Source: Hominimerdicola alba 8 (lineage in GTDB: Bacteria; Bacillota; Clostridia; Oscillospirales; Ruminococcaceae). Taken from it: a stretch of DNA of 64,000 nt. How positions within the stretch are numbered: position 1 is the first letter of the stretch; every line of letters starts with the position of its first letter. The notes under the pieces are model-generated. The model searched no databases. It saw only the letters and a program-made list of their open reading frames with translations, and was not told where the DNA came from. Made by a program: the position numbers and the translations under genes. Positions 7,825 to 16,547 of the stretch are shown one piece after another. The stretch covers positions 1 through 64,000 of the forward strand of contig NZ_ADKM02000040.1 of NCBI RefSeq assembly GCF_000178155.2, written 5' to 3'.

Positions 7825-9036
7825 TTACATTGCATCCTTGCCCTCAAGGACATCAGCCACGATATTGCTCGCCCGCTTTTTGCTCTCCGCAAAATAATGC
7901 GAGTAGGTTGTCAAAGTTGTCTGGGGAGTCGAATGCCCAAGCATTGCTGCAACGGTTGTCGGGTCAACTCCCGCTTCAATTTCTACTGAGGCGAAGAAGT
8001 GACGTAGGGTGTGAACCCCATAGAATGGGAAGCTCCTGCGCTCACACTCTTTCTTCAGCCACGAGTACGGTGTGGCCGGATGCATCGGAGCACCGTCCCA
8101 TTTCGTGAACAGGCGGTCATGCTCCTGCCACTTGTCCCCGAGGTTAGCTTTGTAGCTGTCTTGATCGTGCTTGTAGGCTTTCAGAAGTTTTATGACCGTT
8201 GGCGGAAGGTCAACCAATCGAGTTGATTTATCAGTCTTGGTAGCGTCGGTGTAGATACCATTTTTAGCTGTGTAGTTCGATGTGTGGTCGATCATTATGG
8301 TGCGGTTTTCAAAGTCGATGTTCTTCCACTCGATTCCGAGTATCTCTCCACGCCTGCAACCGGTGTAAATTGCCAGCGTGAAGAACACCCGATATTTTAT
8401 CGGTGCTTCACGGAGTATCGTCATAAACTCCTTTGCTTGCTCCTTTGTGTAGATGTGCTTTTCAGGTTTCTTGTACACCTTGCCGTTAGCGTCGATCTTT
8501 GGTATGATGACCTTGCTGCAAGGGTTTGTGCTGATCATATCCAGCCTTATCGCATACTCAAATATGGACGAGATAAACGACAGGTGATGCCGCATCGTTT
8601 TCTGAGATAGCGGCTTGCCGTTGCGCTTGTTGGCACCGGGTTTGGCAAGGCTGTTGATGAATTTCTGAATGTCCCTCGCTGTTATCTTGTCGATACGGAG
8701 ATGTCCGAGCGCAGGGTAGATACGACCAGCGAGAAGGTGTTCCCTCTGCAAGGTCGTGCTGCGGTGGTTCAACTCCGCATACTCACCGAACCACTGCTCA
8801 CACAGCTTCTGGAATTTTACTGTAGCCGTCACCTGACCGTGAGCGCATTCTTCCTCGAACAGCACCGCCAAACGCTGGGCTTCTTTCTCCGCTTGCTTTG
8901 CGGTCATGCCCTCGGGCGGCACCCATGTTTTGAACTGAACCATCTGCTTGCCGTTCACATCATAGCCGTTATACACACGGAAGCGATAGGCGGTCAGCTC
9001 GCCTTTCTTGTTTTTTCTTCTTTCGATATACGCCAT
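7825..9036 (-). CDS. Tyrosine site-specific integrase (Tn916-like class)
   Basis: A 403-residue tyrosine recombinase that would catalyse integration and excision of the element. The N-terminal arm-binding domain (about 1-60, AYRFRVYNGYDVNGK) is followed by a SAM-like core-binding domain (about 70-165) and a catalytic domain with TGCRRGE (Arg 228), a basic beta-hairpin (TKTDKSTR), HTLRH (His 342, Arg 345), LGH (His 368) and the nucleophile Tyr 378 in TTYSHYF. All catalytic residues are present. The frame stays open to 9246, but AAGGAGG sits about 8 nt before the ATG at 9036. A helix-turn-helix excisionase gene lies just upstream, the usual xis-int order. Confidence 0.95.
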   Translation of the reverse strand: MAYIERRKNKKGELTAYRFRVYNGYDVNGKQMVQFKTWVPPEGMTAKQAEKEAQRLAVLFEEECAHGQVTATVKFQKLCEQWFGEYAELNHRSTTLQREHLLAGRIYPALGHLRIDKITARDIQKFINSLAKPGANKRNGKPLSQKTMRHHLSFISSIFEYAIRLDMISTNPCSKVIIPKIDANGKVYKKPEKHIYTKEQAKEFMTILREAPIKYRVFFTLAIYTGCRRGEILGIEWKNIDFENRTIMIDHTSNYTAKNGIYTDATKTDKSTRLVDLPPTVIKLLKAYKHDQDSYKANLGDKWQEHDRLFTKWDGAPMHPATPYSWLKKECERRSFPFYGVHTLRHFFASVEIEAGVDPTTVAAMLGHSTPQTTLTTYSHYFAESKKRASNIVADVLEGKDAM

Positions 9037-9143
9037 TGCGTTTCCTCCTTCATAAATTTGCCTGTCGACAGCTACCACATTACCACAGACTAACGGGCAT
9101 TGCCAGCCGACAGGCTCGGAATTAAACTCTACAACATAAATTT

Positions 9144-9344
9144 CTACTGAACCACCAACTCGCCGTTCAAGTATTTGTACAGAATATCTTTGTTTATCAG
9201 GTATTTCTTGCCCGCTTTGAAGCAAGGCAGCTTTCCTGACTTGCACAGTTCCCGTACTCGGTATTCAGTCAGACCTTCCACCAGAGCAGCGGCCTCCTTG
9301 ATCGTCAGCATTACGATTTTATTTTCGATCTTCTTTTCTGCCAT
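9144..9344 (-). CDS. xis: Excisionase-like helix-turn-helix protein
   Basis: A 66-residue MerR-like winged-helix protein of the excisionase/HTH_17 family: MLTIKEAAALVEGLTEYRVRELC is split by a turn and followed by GKLPCFKAGKKYLINKDIL, the typical recognition wing. It would bend DNA at the attachment site and direct the neighbouring integrase to excision. The frame extends to 9410, but AAGGAGTG about 10 nt upstream of the ATG at 9344 fixes the start. It lies 107 nt upstream of the integrase on the same strand. Confidence 0.88.
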   Translation of the reverse strand: MAEKKIENKIVMLTIKEAAALVEGLTEYRVRELCKSGKLPCFKAGKKYLINKDILYKYLNGELVVQ

Positions 9345-9879
9345 GTGATTATCACACTCCTTGTTGTCTTTGTCATGTTGTGTTTGGTATGTGTGATGTT
9401 CATAGTACATCTTTCCTTTCGTAGTGTTTTCAAAGGGGGGCTGTCATTTACTGACTCCCCGATATGTCGGAATCAGATTCCGTATCTCAATACCATTTTG
9501 GTATCGTGTTTTGATCGGGCTTAATAATTGCCCTTTACTCCATCGAAACAGCCCGCACTTACGCCGCTTCAGCATGATTTTCAGATTTTTAACGCCGCCA
9601 TTTTCTGAAAATACAGAGAATGACGCCAATTCCGAATAGCCCGAAAACCCCGCAGAATGGCGGTCGGCTTTGCCGTCCGCTGTGAATTTTGCGGCGAATG
9701 ACGCCGCAATTTAACCTGCAAACCGGAAACACGACTTTAATGTGCCTGCTTTGATCTCTCATCAGAACTGTGTGCTCCGTCCTGTTTGCCCGACAGTCGC
9801 CCACAAATCGCTTGTGTGGCGTTTTGTCGGCTCGTTGGTTAAACTACCCGACCTCGGTGCTCGGAGGGCACAAATCGGC
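9345..9879. other. Inverted-repeat-rich control region of the integrative element
   Basis: No convincing gene. The stretch holds closely packed palindromes: CCGATATGTCGG near 9466, ATACCATTTTGGTAT near 9490, ATTTTCAG...CTGAAAAT at about 9571-9608, and TTGCGGCG-AATGA-CGCCGCAA at 9689-9709. Lying between excisionase and the RepA-like ATPase, it is a reasonable place for an attachment site, origin or operator, but which is not shown. Confidence 0.5.
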
Positions 9880-11181
9880 TCACGGTGCGAGTTTGAACTC
9901 GGGGACTGTTATCCCCCTCTCGTTGTAGAGCTGCGCTCGGATCTTGGCGGCGCTGCGGTGGAGCAGATCGTCCAGCGAAAAACTCACGATAGGTACTTGC
10001 TTGCCGTTGATGAGAACGAACTCAGGGTCGGCAGCACCGTCAGCAGGGACAGCAGCTTCGGGCGCAGGGTCAGTAAAAGAGTCTGCGCTTGTACTGCCAT
10101 CATCATCCGCAGATGCCGCATTTTCAACGGTTTCCGAACAGTCATCGCTCTCCATAGTGACGGTAGGGTCAGCAGTTTGAGGCTGCTCTGGCATCAGCAT
10201 TTTACCGTCACTACTGTCACTATTTTTATCATAGCGGAGAAGCAGAAGTCTCTGCCCGTTGCTGCGCTTTGGCTCGAAGGTCACACCCAAGTCACGAAGC
10301 TCATATGCCTTGCGGAACATATCTCTTGTCAGTCGGTTGGCAAAATACTCACCGCCGAACTTTGCTTTCAGCAGACCGCACAGTTCAGTTGCCGAGCCTT
10401 TGAATGAACACAACTCCGTCATCATATCATGCACAGCGAAGGCAAATAAGTCTGGTGGCTTGTCCTCATGCTTATCGGCAAGCACCCACTTTGCACCCTG
10501 CTTGGTCAGCGACATCTCCTGATCTTCTATGTCACGACCGGTGACATAGAGCACAGCTTGTGTACCACCCCTCTTATCTTTTTTCAGCACAAGCTGACCG
10601 TCAGTTGCACCGCTTAACCCTGTACTCCCCGATATCATATTGAACGGGTCGCTGTCCGCTGCCTTGCGCAAGTGGTGAACAAGAACTATTGTAATCCCAA
10701 GCTGCTCTGCCAGATTTTTCAGCGGAACGATCTCAGCATAGTCGCTGCCGTAGCTTGATTCCGTTTCGTTACGCACCATCTGTAAGGTGTCGATGACGAC
10801 GAGTCGCAGGTCATCATGCTCGGACTTGAACTTGATGATCTGTTCTTCCAGACCGTTGCCTATAGTGTCAGCTTTGAGCGAGAAGAACAGCTTGTCCGAC
10901 GGCACATCGGTCAGTTCATAGAGCCGGCTTTGTATTCGCTGGTAGCTATCCTCCAGACAGAAGTATAATGCCGAGCCTTGCTGTGTCGGGCGTTCAAGAA
11001 GCGGCTCGCCCTTTGTGACGGAAAGACAAAGTTCCAGCGCAAGCCACGACTTTCCCACCTTCGGTGAGCCGGCGAGAATGAACAGTCCCTGTGCCAGCAG
11101 ACCGTCCACGGCGAACACGGTGGGCTTGTAAAGCGTGGTCATGATCTCCTCACAGGTTTTTGTGATAAGTTTTTTCATCAT
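9880..11181 (-). CDS. RepA-like AAA (RecA-fold) ATPase of a mobile element
   Basis: A 433-residue RecA-fold ATPase of the AAA_25/RepA-like type common on integrative elements and plasmids. Walker A is AGSPKVGKSW (about 37-46), Walker B LRLVVIDTLQ (about 125-134), and a sensor-like VLVHHLRKAADSD follows. In elements of this kind the protein acts as a replicative helicase or DNA-mobilisation ATPase. The C-terminal third is Asp/Glu/Ser/Ala-rich and low-complexity (about 335-390), then ends in a compact conserved-looking block. GGGAG precedes two consecutive ATG codons, and I use the first. An attenuator-like hairpin lies in its leader. Upstream of xis-int on the same strand. Confidence 0.85.
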   Translation of the reverse strand: MMKKLITKTCEEIMTTLYKPTVFAVDGLLAQGLFILAGSPKVGKSWLALELCLSVTKGEPLLERPTQQGSALYFCLEDSYQRIQSRLYELTDVPSDKLFFSLKADTIGNGLEEQIIKFKSEHDDLRLVVIDTLQMVRNETESSYGSDYAEIVPLKNLAEQLGITIVLVHHLRKAADSDPFNMISGSTGLSGATDGQLVLKKDKRGGTQAVLYVTGRDIEDQEMSLTKQGAKWVLADKHEDKPPDLFAFAVHDMMTELCSFKGSATELCGLLKAKFGGEYFANRLTRDMFRKAYELRDLGVTFEPKRSNGQRLLLLRYDKNSDSSDGKMLMPEQPQTADPTVTMESDDCSETVENAASADDDGSTSADSFTDPAPEAAVPADGAADPEFVLINGKQVPIVSFSLDDLLHRSAAKIRAQLYNERGITVPEFKLAP

Positions 11182-11206
11182 ATCATCTCCCTACATAATA
11201 TTAAAA

Positions 11207-11240
11207 GCCCCGAACGCATCGCTGCGCCCGGGGCAATTTT
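11207..11240 (-). terminator. Leader hairpin/attenuator upstream of the RepA-like gene
   Basis: GCCCCG and CGGGGC arms flank a structured loop. Read on the minus strand, the stem is followed by CTTTTAATATT and lies just before the gene's ribosome site, so it could end transcription early. Confidence 0.5.
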
Positions 11241-11334
11241 GCCTTTCACTATATATATGTTCCGATTTTGAAAAAAGGTATAAAATCACAGGACATTTAA
11301 TTTTTAACTCGTTGGACATTTTACATTTAGTCTA

Positions 11335-11364
11335 TTGATTTGGTGCGGCGGAGTATGATATAAT
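11335..11364 (+). promoter_or_regulatory. Promoter of the DUF6076-sigma operon
   Basis: TTGATT at 11335-11340 and TATAAT at 11359-11364 with an 18-base spacer. Two GGACATTT direct repeats lie upstream at about 11291 and 11314 and could bind a regulator. Confidence 0.7.
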
Positions 11365-11392
11365 TGTTAAAATAGGTTTCGGTAGGTGCTTT

Positions 11393-12589
11393 ATGTTTTC
11401 AGATTGTGTGTTCTGGGTCAAGGGTGATATGATCGAGGTCAACGGTCAGGAGTTTATGCTGGGCGAGCTTTCTGCGACTTGTATGAACATAACTCCAAAG
11501 GAGTATGAGGAGATCTACGGGCTGTATCAGTCTGCCAAGCAGGTTCTTGATAAAGAGTACAATGAAAAGTCAGCGCAATGGGCTATGGATATGGTAGGCA
11601 ATTGGGACGAAGCTGAATTTGACGCTGACAACCTGACTGATGAACCGGAGCTTGAATACACCCCGCCCAGCAAAGAGGAGTGGCAGAAGCTGAATGATAT
11701 TCTGCTGCAGCTGTGCAGTATACTTTTGCAGCATAAGATATTTCAAGTCCTTGCAGACCCTAATTATGTAAAAATTCTTGAACAGTTCAAAAACATTACA
11801 GATAATATGCTCACTCCCGAAACATGGAAAATATATGTGGAAACGGCCCAAGCTATGGAGCCTATAATCAACGACATTTATAATTTCAACAAGACCATTT
11901 ACTATTTTGTTACAGACAACATTATGCACCTGAAAAAGTGTGACCCGGAAAACTATGCGGCTGCTTACTTTGATTTTATCAATGCGCCAAATGCGTACAA
12001 GAAGATCGCAAACCCTCTGACCGACCCTTATATGAGCTATGATTTTACAGACAATCTTGATATGAACCTTGTTCCGAGAGAGACAGCAGAGGGCAGTGGA
12101 GAGTATATTATTGCCGAGTACTATCACGCTAAACGGCTGCAGCCGCTTTTGAAAGTTGATTTCTTCAAAGGGCTGATGGTCGGGCATCAGATACGCAGAT
12201 GCCTGAACTGCAACAGATTTTTCATTGTAAAAGGCGGCTACAAGACCAAGTATTGCGATATGCCCTCGCCCGAAAATCCAAAGCGCACCTGCAATCAGAT
12301 AGCCTTTGCAAAGAAAAAGCCAAAGGAGAAAAATGCTGACAACCCAAAATATCAGAGCTATCAGAGGTGCATTGCAAGGCTTACAAAGAGCTGTCAGCGT
12401 GGGGCTGTTACAGAAGATGAAAAACGAACACTTTCAGCCAAAGCAGAGGAGCTTTACCACACAGCTATGACCTCTCCCGAATTTACGAATGAGGAGTTTG
12501 AACAGCAGTTATGCTCTGCAAATCTGTACAAGCTATGCGGTATCACACCGCCGAAGAAAGGACGACCCGGTAAAAAGAATGACCAATGA
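11393..12589 (+). CDS. DUF6076-like zinc-motif protein
   Basis: A 398-residue protein resembling DUF6076 in its C-terminal part: RRCLNCNRFFIVK...TKYCDMPS...RTCNQIA gives a Cys4-type metal site (about residues 269-303) like CGNR-type or treble-clef zinc fingers. The N-terminal two-thirds is helical and acidic with no named domain. Function is unknown; nucleic-acid binding is inference from the zinc motif. The start is uncertain: the first ATG has only AGGTG close by, while a second in-frame ATG at 11429 follows AAGGGTG. The 3' end overlaps the sigma-like gene by 11 nt, so the two are translationally coupled. Confidence 0.65.
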   Translation: MFSDCVFWVKGDMIEVNGQEFMLGELSATCMNITPKEYEEIYGLYQSAKQVLDKEYNEKSAQWAMDMVGNWDEAEFDADNLTDEPELEYTPPSKEEWQKLNDILLQLCSILLQHKIFQVLADPNYVKILEQFKNITDNMLTPETWKIYVETAQAMEPIINDIYNFNKTIYYFVTDNIMHLKKCDPENYAAAYFDFINAPNAYKKIANPLTDPYMSYDFTDNLDMNLVPRETAEGSGEYIIAEYYHAKRLQPLLKVDFFKGLMVGHQIRRCLNCNRFFIVKGGYKTKYCDMPSPENPKRTCNQIAFAKKKPKEKNADNPKYQSYQRCIARLTKSCQRGAVTEDEKRTLSAKAEELYHTAMTSPEFTNEEFEQQLCSANLYKLCGITPPKKGRPGKKNDQ

Positions 12590-13376
12590 AGAATTAGTTT
12601 TGCGTTTTGAAAACGGAGACAAGACTGCGCTTAATGAATTGTATTTACAGCTTGATATATTTATTAAGTCTATTGTCAAGGACGTTATGAAAAAGTTTGG
12701 GATAAGCAATGAGGAACTGGAGGACGAGCTGTTTCAGGTGGGTTCGGTGGAGCTTATAGAGCTTGTTTACAAGCGCAGTTATGACCCGAACAAGGGCATC
12801 TTTACATCGTATATTTATCCGTATCTAAAGTATGCAATGATACGGCACGTTGAAAAGTTCATAACGCCTGTTGCCATAGCGCATAGGGATATGCTGGCGA
12901 TAAGCAAATGCAGGAAAATGCACAGGGACGGAATGGCCGATGAGAGCATTGCAAATGAGCTTGGTATCAGTAAACAGCTTGTGGCAAGGTATCTGCGGTT
13001 TTCGTTCAAGACTGAGAGTATTATGCTTACGCTCAACGATGAGTACGGTGAAGAGTATCTTGAAAATCCGAAGCTTATCTCAAAAGAACCCAAGCCAGAC
13101 CACGCTGCTTATGTGAAGATATGTGCCGAGAGGCTGAAGCTGCTGTTTGATAAGCTGTCACCTAAACAGCAGCAGATAATCGGAAGTTTCTTCGGAGCTT
13201 ACGGCTATGAGGAGATGACCATCGAGAAGATTGCCAATTTTGAGCTTATGACCGAGGATGCTGTCAAGAAACAAAAGCACGAAGCTACGGAACTGCTTTA
13301 CTATTGGTACTGGCATTTTAGCGAGCTAAGAAAGTTCAGAGAGGCATGGTGGCTGGTGGAGGATATGACAAATTGA
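12579..13376 (+). CDS. Sigma-70-family-like RNA polymerase sigma factor
   Basis: A 265-residue protein resembling sigma-70 factors. Region 2 is visible as a helical block (LVLRFENGDKTALNELY...LEDELFQVGSVELIELVYKRSY with FTSYIYPYLKYAMIRHV), a linking helix contains DESIANELGISKQLVARYL, a helix-turn-helix, and a region-4-like segment follows (KLSPKQQQIIGSFF...MTIEKIANFELMTEDAVKKQK). It would direct transcription of element genes or act as a regulator. The open frame extends upstream to 12489, but the ATG at 12579 inside the end of the DUF6076 gene gives the normal N-terminus. Conserved pairing on one transcript suggests joint function. Confidence 0.72.
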   Translation: MTNEELVLRFENGDKTALNELYLQLDIFIKSIVKDVMKKFGISNEELEDELFQVGSVELIELVYKRSYDPNKGIFTSYIYPYLKYAMIRHVEKFITPVAIAHRDMLAISKCRKMHRDGMADESIANELGISKQLVARYLRFSFKTESIMLTLNDEYGEEYLENPKLISKEPKPDHAAYVKICAERLKLLFDKLSPKQQQIIGSFFGAYGYEEMTIEKIANFELMTEDAVKKQKHEATELLYYWYWHFSELRKFREAWWLVEDMTN

Positions 13377-13425
13377 GCTGATTTTACCATTTAGAGCTAA
13401 AAAACGACCGTTTGCGCCAGGACAC

Positions 13426-13454
13426 TTGTATTTTTCTGTAAAAAATGGTATGAT
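13426..13454 (+). promoter_or_regulatory. Promoter of the truncated ECF sigma gene
   Basis: TTGTAT at 13426-13431 and TATGAT at 13449-13454 with a 17-base spacer. Confidence 0.6.
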
Positions 13455-13487
13455 AACATAATAACTACTATCGGGGAAGTGACGCCT

Positions 13488-13895
13488 ATGATACCGATGA
13501 TATATATGGAACTCATCGATGATGAGGAGGATAAAAAGGCTTTTGAAAAGCTGTATAACAAATACAAGAACAAGGCATATCTCGTTGCAATGGACTGCTT
13601 GAATAACAATTCACTTGCAGAGGAATGCGTATCGGAAACCTTTTTATCCATTGCAAAAAATTTTCAGACTGTTAACAAATTAGAATCTAACAAACAGATC
13701 AAATATATCGTCATAAGTATTAGAAACACAGCAAAGGATGCTTTGAAGAAAGAAAAAATCAATCTGAACACCGAAGAATATAATGATGAGAATTATTATT
13801 TGGAAGACAGTTATTCGGAATTTGATATTATTGCGTGGAGATCTTGCATTAGTCAGCTTAGTCAAACCGATAAGGATATACTGTATGAGTATTGA
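13488..13895 (+). pseudogene. C-terminally truncated ECF-type sigma factor
   Basis: The 135-residue frame begins like a clostridial ECF sigma factor (MIYMELIDDEEDKKAFEKLY, NNNSLAEECVSETFLSIAKN) with complete region 2 and a linker, then enters region 4 at SQLSQTDKDILYEY and stops where the helix-turn-helix should follow. About 40-50 residues of region 4 are missing, so promoter -35 recognition should be lost. GGGGAAG precedes the ATG. The gene is AT-rich. The stop overlaps an unrelated short frame (13885-14013), consistent with a deletion junction. It could still act as a truncated anti-activator, but decay is the simpler reading. Confidence 0.65.
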
Positions 13896-14013
13896 CTACC
13901 TCGCAATGCCCGGCATTGAAAAGGAAACAAAACAGCGTGGTGCTGAACTGATTACCATTCACGCCGACAGCACTTGGGAGTCAGAACAGATACCGTTTGA
14001 GTCCATAACATAG
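13885..14013 (+). pseudogene. Unrecognised 42-residue gene fragment
   Basis: Directly after the truncated sigma gene an alternative frame encodes MSIDYLAMPGIEKETKQRGA and 22 further residues, ending IPFESIT. It has higher GC and normal-looking codons, no ribosome site of its own and a terminator 2 nt after its stop, so it looks like the surviving 3' end of a gene whose front was deleted. I do not recognise the family. Confidence 0.4.
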
Positions 14014-14014
14014 C

Positions 14015-14055
14015 AAAAAGCAGATGCTTTCGATTGGGAAGCATCTGCTTTTTTA
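14015..14055 (+). terminator. Rho-independent terminator
   Basis: A 15-pair stem AAAAGCAGATGCTTTC against its complement with loop GATTG, followed by six T. Confidence 0.9.
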
Positions 14056-14137
14056 TAGCCTGATGTAAAGGTATTGAATATAGTAGTTTGGAAAACTTCT
14101 ATATAAGCGCACTCTTTCAAACCTGCTCTTTGTGTTT

Positions 14138-14246
14138 CTATTCCGCTTTTCTCGGCTTGCTGTCTGTGAGGATATCCGCCACTGCGCCCAGTGCCCGAGC
14201 TGATGAGCAGGCTTGCGTCCAAGTGTCGTAAGCTATGCAGGTTCAC
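14138..14246 (-). pseudogene. Remnant of a second tyrosine integrase (internal deletion)
   Basis: On the minus strand from 14246 the frame reads NLHSLRHLDASLLISSG, the His-x-x-Arg motif block of phage-type integrases. After a frame change the sequence reads GAVADILTDSKPRKAE and stops at 14138, which resembles an integrase C-terminus. The stretch that should carry LGH and the nucleophile Tyr is missing between them. This is a scar of an earlier element, distinct from the intact integrase at 7825-9036, whose corresponding motif is HTLRHFFAS. Confidence 0.6.
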
Positions 14247-14330
14247 TTTAGGGAGATCATGCGCCGCACATATCTTTGTGAGCCACCGCCCTACAATGCA
14301 AACGCACGAAACTTCCCGCCCTGCTAAAAA

Positions 14331-15842
14331 TTACGATTTAGAAAGTATCCTTTCCAGCATTATGATGTCATGGACATCTACGCGAGCATCGATGTTAAGG
14401 TCTGCTGAAATGAACTGCTCTTCATCAAGGACACACTTTTTTACATCGGCATTTTTCAGAAGAGTGAGGTCATTCGCGGTAACTGCACCGTCGCCGTCTA
14501 TATCACCGCGCAGACGTGTCTTGTGGTCATCGGGGATATTCGGCTTTTGATTTTTAGGATAAATTCGGGTGAATACATCAAGCGACTCCAGCGGGCGACC
14601 CCTGAAATCGAACAACGCCTGATTGTCGTAGGAAGAACCTCCCGCTGATGAAGCATCGTGGTCGTAGCCTGAGGCATGTTCAGTTGCCCAGCCCGAACCG
14701 TATCTTTCCCATTTATCGCGCTGTTCAGACCACGAGATATTGCTGACACCCAGCCATGCAGGTTCCCAGTAAAATACACCGATACCCCTGCCGCCGCAGT
14801 CAGCCACAGCCTGAAATACATCGGTCAGACATTCTGCCTGTCCCCTGACGGAAACATCATAGCGCAGGTCTGCACCCGATGAACCCGCAGATACCACATT
14901 GCCGAAATTATCACCGTCCTCAGAAGTATAAGGATAAGCAGTTTCAGCTACCATGACATACTTGCCGTATCTGTTGCCTATCGTACTCAGCACGTTTGTG
15001 AGGTTCTCGGTCGTGCCATGCCAGTAGGGGTAGTAAGATGTTGCAAAGATATCATAATCCAGCCTGCATTCGTCCATAACTTTTGCGTACCAGTAGTAGT
15101 GTTCCGCATTTGATGGGTCAGCAAAATGATGTGCGATAAGTATATCCCTGTCAAAGTCACGCACCGCCTTGTCGCCGCTGGCAAACAGGTCGCATATCTT
15201 GTACATGTCCTTTTCACCGCAGAAGAAGCAATTGGTTTCATTGCCGACCTGCACCATGCCGATATCGCCGCCCGCCTCAGTTATGGCAGTCAGCACCCAA
15301 GTCGTCCACTTGTATATCTCGCCCGCGAGGGTATCGTGGTCATGTTCAGCCCAGTATTTGGGGCGAGTCTGCTTTGCAGGGTCAGCCCAGAAATCCGAAT
15401 ACTGGATATCCACCAGCAGTTTCATGCCGTATTTAGCGGCGCGTTTGCCTATCTCGCAGGCAGTAGCGACATCGTTGTGACCGCCGCCGTAGCTGTGACC
15501 GTTGCCGTCATTCGGCTCGTTCCACACGCGCACACGTATATAGTTCACATCATGGTCGTACAAAACACGGAATATGTCCTGTTCTCTTCCGCTGTCGTCA
15601 CGGAAAACGACACCAGCTTCCTCTATCGAGATTATCGAAGAGATATCCACACCGCGCACAGGTTCACCGCCGTTGACAGATACGGGGAAAGAATTGAACG
15701 TCACGCTCTTGTTATAGCCGTTTGCAGACCCCGCCTGTGAAGAAGCGGAAGTCATCATCAGTGCCGATGATGTCAGCATCAGCACCGATGCGACCGATAC
15801 TGCGCAGACTTTCACTGCGCGCTGTAATATGTTTGTCTTCAT
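14331..15842 (-). CDS. GH53 arabinogalactan endo-beta-1,4-galactanase with dockerin
   Basis: Secreted enzyme predicted to cut beta-1,4-galactan side chains of pectin. Residues 1-35 form a signal peptide (basic start, hydrophobic core, ASSQA). The GH53 barrel spans about 60-425 with RGVDISSI, YIRVRVWNEP, MVQVGNE (acid/base Glu 202) and VAETAYPY (nucleophile Glu 300). The last 60 residues are a type I-like dockerin with two calcium-binding repeats, GDIDGDGAVTANDLTLL and ADLNIDARVDVHDIIML, the second lacking some consensus Asp/Gly. The dockerin implies docking to a cohesin scaffold, i.e. a cellulosome-like assembly. AGGAGG precedes the ATG. It is the only dockerin gene in the window. Confidence 0.95.
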   Translation of the reverse strand: MKTNILQRAVKVCAVSVASVLMLTSSALMMTSASSQAGSANGYNKSVTFNSFPVSVNGGEPVRGVDISSIISIEEAGVVFRDDSGREQDIFRVLYDHDVNYIRVRVWNEPNDGNGHSYGGGHNDVATACEIGKRAAKYGMKLLVDIQYSDFWADPAKQTRPKYWAEHDHDTLAGEIYKWTTWVLTAITEAGGDIGMVQVGNETNCFFCGEKDMYKICDLFASGDKAVRDFDRDILIAHHFADPSNAEHYYWYAKVMDECRLDYDIFATSYYPYWHGTTENLTNVLSTIGNRYGKYVMVAETAYPYTSEDGDNFGNVVSAGSSGADLRYDVSVRGQAECLTDVFQAVADCGGRGIGVFYWEPAWLGVSNISWSEQRDKWERYGSGWATEHASGYDHDASSAGGSSYDNQALFDFRGRPLESLDVFTRIYPKNQKPNIPDDHKTRLRGDIDGDGAVTANDLTLLKNADVKKCVLDEEQFISADLNIDARVDVHDIIMLERILSKS

Positions 15843-16439
15843 AATATCCTCCTATAAATAATCGTGGTCTTCCCGCTCACAGCCCCACGCATTCGACGCA
15901 GTCAATGCTAACCACAGCGTCCGCGAGCGCTGAATGTTGAAATAAATATGTCGTTTACTATAAATAATTTTCGCACCTGTATTATATCAAACGCCCGACC
16001 ATTTGTCAATAGATTTTGTGGAAAATATACAACACGAAACATAAAAAAGAGCAGACCGCTGAAAGTCTGATCTTAATCTTTATACAGCTATGCGTTCACC
16101 TCAGCTGAGTTATGACCGGATGTGCCGATACAGGGCGCGTTCCGCCAGCAAGCGGAGTGATGGTAAGTGCAGCGGCATTATCGGGCGGCATCAGCGCGTA
16201 AAAATCAGCAATATCCGAGAACGCTTATTATATAATATTACTGCATAACCCACCCCTATATATCAAAACCCGACCATCAAATGGACAAAAAAGACATGCC
16301 CTCAAACCACAGTTCAAAGATAATATCGTAATATATCACAAAGTTATACTAAAATGTACAAATAATCGGCTGAAACCCAAAAGATAAAGTTAAAAAACAC
16401 AATAATTGTGTATATAAGATTAAATATATTTTCTATTTA
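15843..16439. other. Gene-free divergent interval upstream of GH53
   Basis: About 600 bases without a CDS. It contains the GH53 leader and promoter at its left, a 23-nt palindromic stretch at 15886-15908 that recurs upstream of aroE, and a mid-section with short GC inverted repeats. The right part is strongly AT-rich. Confidence 0.6.
15981..16009 (-). promoter_or_regulatory. Sigma-A promoter of the GH53 gene
   Basis: On the minus strand TTGACA (16009-16004) and TATAAT (15986-15981) are separated by 17 bases. The leader to the ATG at 15842 is about 130 nt. Confidence 0.9.
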
Positions 16440-16468
16440 TTGACTTTTAGCGGTAATAATTGTATATT
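16440..16468 (+). promoter_or_regulatory. Promoter of the TraB/GumN lipoprotein gene
   Basis: TTGACT at 16440-16445 and TATATT at 16463-16468, 17-base spacer. A nine-pair inverted repeat AAAGGTACA/TGTACCTTT lies at about 16499-16521 in the leader and could be an operator or RNA hairpin. Confidence 0.7.
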
Positions 16469-16547
16469 ATATATATAAATTAAATGTACTATCATACAAA
16501 AGGTACAATTCGTGTACCTTTAATAAGGAAAGGAAAGTAAAATATCT

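Noticed and set aside
7779-8108. Open frames antisense to the integrase
   Set aside because: Shadow frames; the integrase on the minus strand has complete catalytic residues and an RBS.
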